A DNA stretch of 40,643 bases. It comes from a virus. Position numbers and translations under genes: made by a program. Each line of letters opens with the position of its first letter. Positions within the stretch are counted from its first letter, which is position 1. Shown one piece after another: positions 25,590 through 33,865 of this stretch. The stretch spans positions 1-40,643 of IMG/VR virus record IMGVR_UViG_3300002334_000163. One strand, 5' to 3'. Below the pieces are notes generated by a model. The model was not told the DNA's origin. It did not search any database and saw only the letters and a list, made by a program, of their open reading frames with translations.

Positions 25590-26087
25590 CTAAACTCGCT
25601 CCCTCATCTTCCTAAGTCTACGGTAGACTCCCATCCTAGTTGATAGGCCAACCTTAGTAGCTACCTCCATCATAGTTAGTCCATCCCTAATACCCTCCAT
25701 GATGCCTCTGTCTACCTCATCTCCACCCTTATATAACTTATCTAGTATCTCCCTAGCCTCTACCTTACCATCACCTGAGGGAGTATACTCAATGGCTCCA
25801 TAGGTAACTTCAGATACATCTAAGTTAATTCTACGGAACCCAGGTACTCCCCATGCATTAGGCATCACCTTCCTATTGATGTACTTCCTAAGGTGATTAC
25901 ATACTTGATAATATATATACTTATGTACACTACCCTTCTCTCTAGAGAACTTAGGCATCATCTCTACAGCTATGAACTCAGCCTCACTCATCAAATCATC
26001 CCTATCAAGGGGGACATTATGGAACTTCCTCATAGTCCAGTTAACACTAGACCATAGGATCTTACGTAAGTCTATAGGATCTATCAT
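25590..26087 (-). CDS. Sigma-70-like small protein
   Basis: The 165-residue protein has a region-2-like part, DRDDLMSEAEFIAVEMMPKF with SREKGSVHKYIYYQVCNHLR, which matches the usual DLIQEG...KFDPEKG...YAYW.I...I pattern. A C-terminal helix-turn-helix (LTMMEVATKVGLSTRMGVYR) resembles region 4. It is shorter than full sigma factors (about 250 or more residues). No phage RNA polymerase was found, so this factor may redirect host polymerase to phage promoters. GGAGGGAG RBS. Confidence 0.75.
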   Translation of the reverse strand: MIDPIDLRKILWSSVNWTMRKFHNVPLDRDDLMSEAEFIAVEMMPKFSREKGSVHKYIYYQVCNHLRKYINRKVMPNAWGVPGFRRINLDVSEVTYGAIEYTPSGDGKVEAREILDKLYKGGDEVDRGIMEGIRDGLTMMEVATKVGLSTRMGVYRRLRKMRERV

Positions 26088-26229
26088 ACTTCTCCCTCCT
26101 TACAGGGCAATACCAATCACCAGCTAGTGCCCTGATCATCTGATCAATCACCCAATCCTTATGATGTGCTCCATCACAACCACCATTCTCTACACCAATG
26201 TCAATAGCTTCCTGTACTCTCTTATTCAT
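26062..26229 (-). CDS. Small conserved phage protein (55 aa)
   Basis: ATG 26229 is chosen because GGGGAG precedes it by a suitable distance and it overlaps the previous stop. The NGGCDGAHHKDWVIDQMIRA segment is a pattern I have seen in several phage hypothetical proteins, with HHK and a WVIDQM helix. The function is unknown. It overlaps the sigma-like gene by 26 nt. Confidence 0.65.
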   Translation of the reverse strand: MNKRVQEAIDIGVENGGCDGAHHKDWVIDQMIRALAGDWYCPVRREKYDRSYRLT

Positions 26230-26530
26230 ACTTACTCCCCTTAAGTCTAGCCACCTCAACCTTATGCCCAATAAGAGCCTCCTCTCTTGTAGTATATCTT
26301 ACCATGGTATCCTCATCTGCATCACCATCAGTAAACACCATAGTCTCAAAGAGGATAGGAGGTCCATCCCCACCATCCCTATGATCAAGACCAAGGAATA
26401 CAGTTGATACCCAATACTTACCAACGTGTTCCTGCTTAACTACCTTGTTCTCCCAATCTGATATGAACTCAATGTACTCCTCTACACTACACTCTTCAGT
26501 ACCACCTTCTTTATTACCTCTGTACCACAT
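26222..26530 (-). CDS. Conserved hypothetical phage protein (102 aa)
   Basis: WVSTVFLGLDHRDGGDGPPI, then LFETMVFTDGD and RYTTREEALIGH, is a recurring pattern in small phage proteins of unknown function. It is acidic and soluble. It lies between the polymerase gene and the small protein downstream and is probably co-expressed with replication genes. Confidence 0.7.
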   Translation of the reverse strand: MWYRGNKEGGTEECSVEEYIEFISDWENKVVKQEHVGKYWVSTVFLGLDHRDGGDGPPILFETMVFTDGDADEDTMVRYTTREEALIGHKVEVARLKGSKYE

Positions 26531-26546
26531 ATCACTCCTCCTTTTA

Positions 26547-28511
26547 TCAATGCGTATCCTTCCAGTTAGCCCCTATTTTGTACTCAGCAGTCACAGGTAC
26601 TTTTATACCTAACTCCTTACCTACCTCAGTAGCTAGTTCACATATAACCCTACCTATATCGCCAGCATGTTGAGGACCACAATCACATTCCACTTGGATC
26701 TCATCATGCATCGCTATGACCTGCTTGGCATAGCTAGGTAAGAACTCATCAACCTTAATCATCCACTCCTTAAAGATAATAGCAGCAGCAGACTGGATCA
26801 GTGTATTAAGTAGCTTATGCTTACTACGGATGTATACCCTACGTCCATCAAGGGTCTTAATGTATGTACTGTGTATGGAGTAGGAGGCCTCAAGATCCTC
26901 TATAAGTAAATAGATAGCAGGATACTTAGCATAGAAGGCTGCCTTAATAGCATTACCATTCATACTACTATTAGCTATGGACTCAAGCTTAGCAGCACCA
27001 GCACCATACATAAGTGCGTAAAGTATTGATTTCGCAGTGTTTCTATCTACTCCCCAGAGATCTGCATTAGCTTGATGGAAATCACCCTTAAGTATCTCAT
27101 CAACTAGATCTTGGCCACCCTTATAGGGTAAGCAATAGTGGGCTAAGACTACTGCCTCAATACCACTGAGGTCAGCCCCTATTAAGTAGCTATCCTTAGG
27201 TACAGTGAATAGCTCACGTAACTCTGAGCCATAAGGAGTACTAGGTCTAGGGATATTAACTACACCAAAATGCCTGTACCTTCCCGTATTTGTTCCGCAT
27301 GTAAACCCATCAGCACTGATACGTCCATCACCACGCCCTCCCTCCTCTCTCTCACAAGCAAGAGCTAGGAGACCTGTCCACTTACCATCCTTCTTCCTTC
27401 TCGTCAGGAGCATACCTTTACGGTGCTTGAGGATGTTATAACGAGCTATGTCTTGACCAAGACCAGGAGGTAGACTTGAGTAGCTATCTTCAGTAAGCTT
27501 AGGTCCAGTCCTTACCCAACTTCCATCAGGTAACTTCTTACTGTTGTACTCCGTAGGGTTCCACCCAAGGTCCAGTAATAACTTGGAGACCTGAACAGGA
27601 CTGTTAAGATTCAATGTATCTATCTTGATCTTAGTGAAGGGACCCTTGGCACATACCTTATCATAAGCTTCCTCTAAGTCTATTTCTGCCCTAATTGTAT
27701 TATAACTCACCTCTTTAGCTTTCTCTAACTCACCTAGGGCTACTTGAACACCCTCATCATCCTTACCAAAGTAGTTCTTATTGACAGAAGCAAAGCTACC
27801 AGCCTTCGTCCTAGCTGCTTGTCCCTTAGTACCTATGGACCTAGCTTCCTCTTGCTTAGCCTTAGCTATACCAACTATGGAGACTGTCTTAGGTACATCC
27901 CTAAGTATCTTCATCTCTAGAGACCTAAGCTCATCCTTCAGCTCCTTATATAACTTGATAGCCTTAGGTATATCTAGCTTCACTCCATCAATTACCTGTT
28001 GAGCATGTATGTAGGCTACCTCTTGCTCAAGATCAAGGGCCTTATTAAAGTCTCCCCTAGTCTTCTCAAATTCTCCTATCAAGTACTCATAGACCTTAGT
28101 GCCTATGATGACATCACTATCACACCTCCACTTCATATCATCAGAGTACGTAGACCAGTCCTCATGCTCCACCTTCTGTTGGTTGAGGTGTAGTCTCTTA
28201 GCCCAATAGTCTAAGCCATGTCTACCCTCAGGATACATAAGACAAGAGATCATGAAGGTATCTATAATCTCTTGGCCCTTACCTGGACTCCAGCTATATA
28301 ACTTATTGAACATCTTGAAGTCATAACCAGCTATGTTATGACCCACTAATCTCGTAGCTGTTCCTAGATACCTTAAGCCCTCTTCAATCTCAGTGGGGCC
28401 GAAGTGTCTAGCCTCATCCTCCTCTATACAATACGTAGATATACAATGGCATACTGTAACTCCTACTAGTAGGTCATTAGCCTCAGCATCAAAGACTATA
28501 GTCCTCTCCAT
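26547..28511 (-). CDS. DNA polymerase family A (T7-like)
   Basis: It replicates the phage genome. The 654 residues contain a 3'-5' exonuclease domain (IVFDAEAND, with Asp8 and Glu10, and HNIAGYDFKMFNKLYSW) and a polymerase domain. Motif A is LIGADLSGIEAVVLAHY (Asp447), motif B RNTAKSILYALMYGAG and motif C AMHDEIQVECD (His602-Asp603-Glu604). The size is close to T7 gp5 (704). The start overlaps the previous stop as TAATG. A partner thioredoxin-binding insert is not obvious. Confidence 0.95.
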   Translation of the reverse strand: MERTIVFDAEANDLLVGVTVCHCISTYCIEEDEARHFGPTEIEEGLRYLGTATRLVGHNIAGYDFKMFNKLYSWSPGKGQEIIDTFMISCLMYPEGRHGLDYWAKRLHLNQQKVEHEDWSTYSDDMKWRCDSDVIIGTKVYEYLIGEFEKTRGDFNKALDLEQEVAYIHAQQVIDGVKLDIPKAIKLYKELKDELRSLEMKILRDVPKTVSIVGIAKAKQEEARSIGTKGQAARTKAGSFASVNKNYFGKDDEGVQVALGELEKAKEVSYNTIRAEIDLEEAYDKVCAKGPFTKIKIDTLNLNSPVQVSKLLLDLGWNPTEYNSKKLPDGSWVRTGPKLTEDSYSSLPPGLGQDIARYNILKHRKGMLLTRRKKDGKWTGLLALACEREEGGRGDGRISADGFTCGTNTGRYRHFGVVNIPRPSTPYGSELRELFTVPKDSYLIGADLSGIEAVVLAHYCLPYKGGQDLVDEILKGDFHQANADLWGVDRNTAKSILYALMYGAGAAKLESIANSSMNGNAIKAAFYAKYPAIYLLIEDLEASYSIHSTYIKTLDGRRVYIRSKHKLLNTLIQSAAAIIFKEWMIKVDEFLPSYAKQVIAMHDEIQVECDCGPQHAGDIGRVICELATEVGKELGIKVPVTAEYKIGANWKDTH

Positions 28512-29047
28512 TAGCCTACACCAAGCAGCTTAACGCTTACCTCAATACCTTTACTATCCCATGGTGCTTTAAGGATTGACTTAAGTCCCTCAACTGCTTC
28601 ACCTACTGCTTCACCACCATAGCACTCAATGATAGCATTGTTACCTATGGACTCCTCATACTTAGGCATAAGTAATCCAAGTACACCAGCCTTTATAATG
28701 ATAGAGCCATGGAAGTATACCAGTGTAGTCTGCCCTCTGCTACTGATAATGGCAATAGGATACTCTCTAGAGATATTAATCTCCTCAGGGTTTACCAGAC
28801 CTGTATGTTTAACTTTGAAGGAATACTCCTCTTTAGCCTTACTCTTATCCACTTTAGCCTCCACCATTAACTCAAGTTGCTCTGGCCTGTATGCACACTC
28901 AAGACCCTGTGTATTATTTCTATCATCAATACGTTTACACTTAAGTAAACCATTATTTAGAAGTAATATAATTACATAAGTAGCACGACACCTACCATGG
29001 CCTACCTCAGACACAACTACCTTATCACCTATCTTAAACTTGCTCAT
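28511..29047 (-). CDS. Hypothetical protein with a GDKV...GRC N-terminal domain
   Basis: The 178-residue protein starts with a small beta-barrel-like unit (MSKFKIGDKVVVSEVGHGRC) and LECAYRPEQLELM. A second part shows beta-strands (YPIAIISSRGQTTLVYFHGS, GVLGLLMPKYE). The first unit resembles the whole of the protein at 31841-32035, so the two are probably paralogous. No catalytic motif is seen. Confidence 0.65.
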   Translation of the reverse strand: MSKFKIGDKVVVSEVGHGRCRATYVIILLLNNGLLKCKRIDDRNNTQGLECAYRPEQLELMVEAKVDKSKAKEEYSFKVKHTGLVNPEEINISREYPIAIISSRGQTTLVYFHGSIIIKAGVLGLLMPKYEESIGNNAIIECYGGEAVGEAVEGLKSILKAPWDSKGIEVSVKLLGVG

Positions 29048-29240
29048 CCTCTACCTCCACTAACTTAAGTTTAACTACCTTAAGATCATCTACAGTATAC
29101 GGAAGATGAACCCAAGCATGTCTACTTAAGTACCTCTTAGCACCTACCCTAGTATTGAAGAGGTACATAGCACTATTACCTCCTCCATACCTATCACCAC
29201 TTGGGTCTACTACAGCATACACATTATCCTTAATGTTCAT
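29034..29240 (-). CDS. Small hypothetical protein (68 aa)
   Basis: AAGGAGGGG precedes ATG 29240. The short sequence has beta-prone stretches (NVYAVVDPSGDRYGGGNSAM) and a helix with RVGAKRYLSRHAW. It overlaps the next gene by 14 nt. Function unknown. Confidence 0.6.
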   Translation of the reverse strand: MNIKDNVYAVVDPSGDRYGGGNSAMYLFNTRVGAKRYLSRHAWVHLPYTVDDLKVVKLKLVEVEDEQV

Positions 29241-29837
29241 CTACCCCTCCTTGACCATTGACTTAGGTACCCCATCATTCTTACAGGTCTTCTTCATATA
29301 CCTGTTGCTAGCTATATGGAAGACAACTATACCCTCTGGGTCCATGAATCCTGGGGCTACTACAGAGCCACAATTAATAAGATCAAGTATAGCTATGTCA
29401 ATAGATACTGTATCAAAAGGACCATGGAATAGCACAGGTACTACACTACAACAAGCTGGACAATTATCATCAGTCCATCTACCAGTATTGAAGAGGGAGA
29501 ACCTACGCTCAGTCATACCATACTTACGTTGGATCTTAGACCCCCACCACTCACCATAGTGTCGTCCAGGTCCAAGCTTAAGTAGCTCCTCCTTATTCTC
29601 CTCAACCCACTTGGCAAATCCATAGTTATCATCCCATGGATATACCCAACGGTTACGGGAGCCAGCTAGTATATCCTTACCATCATCCCATGGATATACC
29701 CAACGGTTACGGGAGCCAGCTAGTATATCCTTACCATCATCACTAATGCACACTTGAGCATTAGTCCCATCAATCTTCTCAGTAATTACAATGTCTCTAG
29801 AGATACGAGCCATCTTAGGAAACTTAATAAAATCCAT
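29241..29837 (-). CDS. RNA-ligase-family protein with internal 18-residue duplication
   Basis: The 198 residues match phage proteins of the RNA_ligase family: catalytic motif EKIDGTNAQ (Lys21), then AGSRNRWVYPW, NYGFAKWVEENKEELLKLGP, GRHYGEWWGSKIQRKYG and FSLFNTGRW, then CSVVPVLFHGPFD. A perfect 54-bp tandem duplication repeats the GKDILAGSRNRWVYPWDD block (residues about 34-51 and 52-69), which sits just behind the nucleotidyl-transfer lysine. Whether activity survives is unclear. It probably seals RNA breaks, for example in host tRNAs cut by defence nucleases. Confidence 0.8.
   Translation of the reverse strand: MDFIKFPKMARISRDIVITEKIDGTNAQVCISDDGKDILAGSRNRWVYPWDDGKDILAGSRNRWVYPWDDNYGFAKWVEENKEELLKLGPGRHYGEWWGSKIQRKYGMTERRFSLFNTGRWTDDNCPACCSVVPVLFHGPFDTVSIDIAILDLINCGSVVAPGFMDPEGIVVFHIASNRYMKKTCKNDGVPKSMVKEG
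29628..29735 (-). repeat. 54-bp perfect tandem duplication, in frame
   Basis: The copies 29628-29681 and 29682-29735 are identical and a 5-base partial third follows. They add 18 residues to the RNA-ligase-family protein immediately after its catalytic motif. Relatives known to me have one copy. Confidence 0.95.
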
Positions 29838-29852
29838 ATGTACTTCCTCCTA

Positions 29853-31583
29853 TTAGAATGTTGATGGACTCTCTACTAATCTCTTAAGAGTCTGATCATA
29901 TTTAAGTTGGCATACCTTACCACTCTTACTCCCATCCAATCTACTCTTAAGTATTCTAACCTTAAGGGTATCCCTAATATCATCATCATCATTAAGGAGA
30001 TCCCTCTCAAGTCCTAGTATAAGAGAGGAGTAACGGTACTGGCTCCTACTCCCAGTCATCTCAGAGGCTAGGACTCTACCACCATTCTCATGTGGCTTAC
30101 CCTTAGCATTATTAAGGTGATTGACTAGAATAACAGATAGTCCAGTCTCCTGAGTAATCTTAATCATATCACCCATAATAACCCCAAGTAACTCATTACC
30201 CTCGCTACTATTCTTACCTATGACAAGAGAGGAGACTGGATCTACTATAGCCACCTCCATACCTAGTGAGCAGAACTGCCTCATGCTAGCTATCATAGCC
30301 TTCCAATCACCATTGTAGTGTGATGAGTCATAGATAAGGCAATTCTTCTCTAGAGATGTGGCTACTCTGTCTGCCTCTTTAGCATCATATGTAACTCCAG
30401 GTACACCGATGGCGACACCCATCTCATACGCTACAAGATTCCTAAGTACAGTCTCAGGACTCTCTTCAAGACTATAGATACCTACTCTTATACCATGCTT
30501 ATCCATTAGCTCCTTATGGATAGCTCTAACGAAGACTGTCTTACCCGCTGATGGTGCTGCTGCTACACTTATGATTGATCCCTTAGATATACCATAGATA
30601 AGATTATCTAATGTAGGCCAAGGTGTTGAGTACCCTAGTGGTATAGCTTCAGATAGACTATGCTTCAAGTCCTTGATATTAACTAGGGAGGGTGGTCTGT
30701 ACCTACCAGCATCAAAGTATGAACTGATAACCTCTTGCTCCTTACCCTCAGTTAACATCTCATTAACATCTTTATACTTACCTAAGTCCATAAAGAGGGC
30801 GTCTGGATACAGACTAGCACAATCCTTAGCGAAGACTTGACCAGCAGCATCATTATCAGGACATATGATTAACTTACTGAAGGATGATATGAACTTATGA
30901 TTATCATTAAGACTCTTAAGATTAGCCCCAAATGGGAGGGAGCAGATGACTGGCTTAGCATACTTAGTAGTACCTAGGATTGTATCTAGAGACATAGCAT
31001 CAATCTCTCCCTCAGTAATTACCAACGTCTTACTAGTGAGAGCATGACGTTGACCGAAGAGTTCAACCTTACGCCCCTTAGTACTAGTACCATGGGTCTT
31101 GAAGTCCTTGGGTAATTCTCTGTACTTGGTGCATAGATCAGTACCACCCACCTCATAGATAGGGTGACTCAATCTCTTCAAGTCTTTGCCCTCATAGCTA
31201 CCATAGACTTGATACTTCTTAAAGGTAGCTGGTGGTATACCACGGTAATCACTCTCTACATCTTTGTCAACTCTAGCTGCTCTAGGTACTGTCTTAGCTA
31301 CCTTAGTCCCCTTCCTCTTCCTACTAGGGATATCCTCTAGCATCTCAAAGATATTTGTTGTAATCTCTACGCTCCCACTTATACTTGATAATGTTTCTTC
31401 CACATCTTCATCCTCCTCTCCACCTTCACTTTCTACTCCATCCCTCTCATAGTATGACTTACCATTACCGTGGTAATCATACTTAAGGCAACACCACGTA
31501 ACCCCGTCCTCCATTAAGAATAGGTGATCTCCATCTCTATCATGGCCTAGCTTTTGACATTGAGGGCAGCTACGATTACTCAT
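29853..31583 (-). CDS. Primase-helicase (T7 gp4-like)
   Basis: It unwinds the fork and makes primers. The order of parts in the 576 residues is an N-terminal zinc-binding domain (CPQC at 6-9, CC at 31-32), an acidic linker, a TOPRIM primase domain (LVITEGEIDAMSLD with Glu191; CPDNDAAGQ with Asp243 and Asp245), and a RecA-type DnaB-like helicase domain. The helicase carries Walker A APSAGKTV (343-350), Walker B-like EVAIVDPVSSLV, and DDDDIRDTLKVRILKSR. The size is close to T7 gp4. It overlaps the small zinc protein by 8 nt. Confidence 0.95.
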   Translation of the reverse strand: MSNRSCPQCQKLGHDRDGDHLFLMEDGVTWCCLKYDYHGNGKSYYERDGVESEGGEEDEDVEETLSSISGSVEITTNIFEMLEDIPSRKRKGTKVAKTVPRAARVDKDVESDYRGIPPATFKKYQVYGSYEGKDLKRLSHPIYEVGGTDLCTKYRELPKDFKTHGTSTKGRKVELFGQRHALTSKTLVITEGEIDAMSLDTILGTTKYAKPVICSLPFGANLKSLNDNHKFISSFSKLIICPDNDAAGQVFAKDCASLYPDALFMDLGKYKDVNEMLTEGKEQEVISSYFDAGRYRPPSLVNIKDLKHSLSEAIPLGYSTPWPTLDNLIYGISKGSIISVAAAPSAGKTVFVRAIHKELMDKHGIRVGIYSLEESPETVLRNLVAYEMGVAIGVPGVTYDAKEADRVATSLEKNCLIYDSSHYNGDWKAMIASMRQFCSLGMEVAIVDPVSSLVIGKNSSEGNELLGVIMGDMIKITQETGLSVILVNHLNNAKGKPHENGGRVLASEMTGSRSQYRYSSLILGLERDLLNDDDDIRDTLKVRILKSRLDGSKSGKVCQLKYDQTLKRLVESPSTF

Positions 31584-31854
31584 CTCCTACCTCATATCTA
31601 CATCTGGCACACACATCCTCACCAGTATCCATCATGATAGCACCACACTTACTGCACTCTGTATCAGGTAGATGAACTTTAGATCCACAAATCATATCTT
31701 TAAGTCTAGAGTTATGCCTCTTAAGTACTTTAACTTCCTTCTCTAGAGAACTAATCCTACTAAATGGCCACATATATCCCCCAATGCTAGTGTGTATTGT
31801 CCGGTAGGTACATATTAAGTACCCGATAAGTATATCTAGGTCAACTATTCTCAT
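31576..31854 (-). CDS. Small zinc-ribbon protein with N-terminal hydrophobic segment
   Basis: Start ATG 31854 has GGAGGAG upstream. An internal ATG at 31773 (MWPFSRISSLEKEVKVLKR), behind GGGGGA, is the other candidate. Residues up to about 28 are hydrophobic (ILIGYLICTYRTIHTSIGG). The C-terminal half is a helix followed by CSKCG and CARC, a zinc-ribbon pattern. The protein is encoded next to the primase-helicase and is probably a DNA- or membrane-associated helper, though this is not known. Confidence 0.55.
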   Translation of the reverse strand: MRIVDLDILIGYLICTYRTIHTSIGGYMWPFSRISSLEKEVKVLKRHNSRLKDMICGSKVHLPDTECSKCGAIMMDTGEDVCARCRYEVGDE

Positions 31855-32035
31855 GATCTCCTCCAATCTTTATGAGGGTATCAGGTTTATAGTTACAAAG
31901 ACCACCATCAACGGCAATCCTCTTAGCACTCATCCTAGTTATAATTCGTACGAAGTGTCTGACTTTACAGCGCCCACCATGAGAGGAGATAACCTTATCA
32001 CCAACCTCTAGTTTATTTCCAAAGTAATCATTCAT
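31841..32035 (-). CDS. Small beta-barrel-like protein, paralog of the 28.5-29.0 kb protein
   Basis: AGGAGGT precedes ATG 32035. The 64-residue product has LEVGDKVISSHGGRCKVRHF and CNYKPDTLIKIGG, closely parallel to GDKVVVSEVGHGRC and AYRPEQLELM in the protein at 28511-29047. The repeated pattern suggests a shared small domain, possibly SH3-like, of unknown partner. Confidence 0.6.
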   Translation of the reverse strand: MNDYFGNKLEVGDKVISSHGGRCKVRHFVRIITRMSAKRIAVDGGLCNYKPDTLIKIGGDHENS

Positions 32036-32057
32036 CACTCTCCACCTCCTTATCCAT

Positions 32058-32360
32058 TTAACTCCTCTTACCTAAATCAATAGAGCCTAAGAGGAACCAT
32101 AGGATAGCTATACCCCAGTGCCCTCCATACAATAGGATACCAATCATCACTAAGTAGAAGAGCATATCTACCCACTCAGGAGCATGATTAGTCTTCTTAT
32201 ACTGCTCATCCATATCCTTACTATTAATCAAAACTAATCGACAGGCAAGGTGTATGCTAGTGAATCCTATAAAGAAGTATAACGTAGGTTGATGCACTAA
32301 GGTAATCAGTGCAAGGGCCAGCAGTATACCCATGTTAATTAAGACCTTCTTACACTTCAT
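32058..32360 (-). CDS. Small multi-pass membrane protein
   Basis: ATG 32360 is preferred because GAGGGGGG lies 8 nt upstream and a start at 32423 has no RBS. The 100-residue product has two to four membrane segments (LINMGILLALALITLVHQPT, LYFFIGFTSIHLACRLVLIN, YLVMIGILLYGGHWGIAILW) and a hydrophilic loop between them. Early-block membrane proteins of this size are sometimes holins or superinfection-exclusion proteins, but neither is supported directly. Confidence 0.65.
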   Translation of the reverse strand: MKCKKVLINMGILLALALITLVHQPTLYFFIGFTSIHLACRLVLINSKDMDEQYKKTNHAPEWVDMLFYLVMIGILLYGGHWGIAILWFLLGSIDLGKRS

Positions 32361-32520
32361 CACTACACCCCCCTCTACATACCCAGTAAATCCTGGTGAC
32401 ATCTCCAGGTTCCATAGGATCATCCCGATCCTTGCACTTATAAATTACCTCAGTCTCCTGAGTAAGATCCTCATCCATATTCAACACTACTTTGCCACAC
32501 TTATCACATTTATATCTCAT
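32350..32520 (-). CDS. Small zinc-ribbon protein (56 aa)
   Basis: MRYKCDKCGKVVLNMDEDLT begins with a CxxC knuckle, and VCRGGC near the end supplies the second pair. It ends within the membrane protein's start (11-nt overlap) and begins directly after the DNA ligase stop (GAG TAT TGA T ATG), so it is part of a tight series. Confidence 0.65.
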   Translation of the reverse strand: MRYKCDKCGKVVLNMDEDLTQETEVIYKCKDRDDPMEPGDVTRIYWVCRGGCSDEV

Positions 32521-32521
32521 A

Positions 32522-33796
32522 TCAATACTCTAGCTCCCCATCTTCTATCTTTATAGTTCTCAGTACCTTAACATTACTGAACTTAGGTATACCTCTAGCA
32601 GTCTTATCATGGTACTGGACTTCAGCTACCGTCTTACGTCCACTTCCTACAGGATTACTACAATAAGCTTCCCATCCCCAGGCTGCCCTATCTTTATCAC
32701 TCCACATAGGTACAGACTTAAAGGTACCAGCACTACACTTAAGCTCAAAGTATACTAGTCCATCCTTATCTCTCAGTACATTAGCTACTGGGTACTCAGC
32801 GGTAATTATAGGCTTCCTCTTGAGTATCTCTGGTGTCCTACCACTACAATAGATACCACCCAGTGTCCTATATACAGCTCCTTCGTAACCCTTATCAAGA
32901 CAGTACTGATAGAACTCATCAGCCTCCTCCTCATTGTTAATGACTTTCTGGGGTACTACATGGATATTAGTCTTATCCTTATAGTACTCCCTGTACTCCT
33001 CCAGTATAGCCAATCTCTCAATGAAGGGTTTAGCTACTGGTATATCAAAGATAAAGTAGTGTAGTTCCCCTTTATCCCAGTGTTCATACTTAGTTACTAC
33101 TGATTGGATTCTCTCTAGCGAAGCATTAGGTATGTATAACTCTCCATCAGTATCATGAGTTGAGCCTAAGTTAAGCCATATGTGCCTTGCTATAATAACC
33201 TTACGACCCCGGCTCATCAGTGGGGTATCCATCTCATATGTACATCTGATACCATCAATCTTACCGCTAGCTACTATGGGATACTCGATCTTATCCTTAA
33301 GATCATCCCACTTTCTCAATAGGGAGCATGAAGTAATCTTACCCTCTCCCTTCTCAGCTTCAGTCCTACTCTTGTAGTATCCCTTCTTCCTTAAGTAATT
33401 CTTACGCTTTAACACAGTCTTATTCTTAGCAACTGTTGAGCTATCATTCTTAGTATTCCCTATGCACTTAACCTTGAATACCTTAGTACCATTCCCATCT
33501 CTTCTCACCGTATAGCTATACTCATCTGAGTAAGCCATCACTACTTGGGTATCCTTACCCTTATAGATAGGCGGCAAGAACGTCAACTTAACATCATCCT
33601 CTATGATTAACTTAAGGTCCATCTCTTTACCACACTGAGATCCCTTATCAGATACATACTCTCCAGAGAGATTATTTAATTGTCCACCTACTCTACATAA
33701 GATATCACCCACCTTACTACCCTCATATCCAGCACCACCCTGCCTTCTATCATAAGTACCAGGACAATCCTTACCCACTACATAATACTCTACCAT
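32522..33796 (-). CDS. ATP-dependent DNA ligase with N-terminal extension
   Basis: It seals nicks in replicating phage DNA. In the 424 residues the catalytic motif is ASGKIDGIRC (Lys179), followed by MSRGRKVIIARH (motif Ia/III region), DTDGELYIPN, and EGAVYRTLGGIYCSGRTPEI with ILKRKPIITAEYP, then an OB-fold-like C-terminus. About 150 residues precede the usual start of the nucleotidyltransferase domain. They contain YDRRQGGAGYEGSKVGDI and are not matched to a family here. RBS GAGGAGGG. Confidence 0.88.
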   Translation of the reverse strand: MVEYYVVGKDCPGTYDRRQGGAGYEGSKVGDILCRVGGQLNNLSGEYVSDKGSQCGKEMDLKLIIEDDVKLTFLPPIYKGKDTQVVMAYSDEYSYTVRRDGNGTKVFKVKCIGNTKNDSSTVAKNKTVLKRKNYLRKKGYYKSRTEAEKGEGKITSCSLLRKWDDLKDKIEYPIVASGKIDGIRCTYEMDTPLMSRGRKVIIARHIWLNLGSTHDTDGELYIPNASLERIQSVVTKYEHWDKGELHYFIFDIPVAKPFIERLAILEEYREYYKDKTNIHVVPQKVINNEEEADEFYQYCLDKGYEGAVYRTLGGIYCSGRTPEILKRKPIITAEYPVANVLRDKDGLVYFELKCSAGTFKSVPMWSDKDRAAWGWEAYCSNPVGSGRKTVAEVQYHDKTARGIPKFSNVKVLRTIKIEDGELEY

Positions 33797-33865
33797 AACA
33801 CCCTCCTCAGTAGGGCTGTATGCCCCTCTATAGCCCTATCTTTATCTTTAGATACTGTGGTATAC

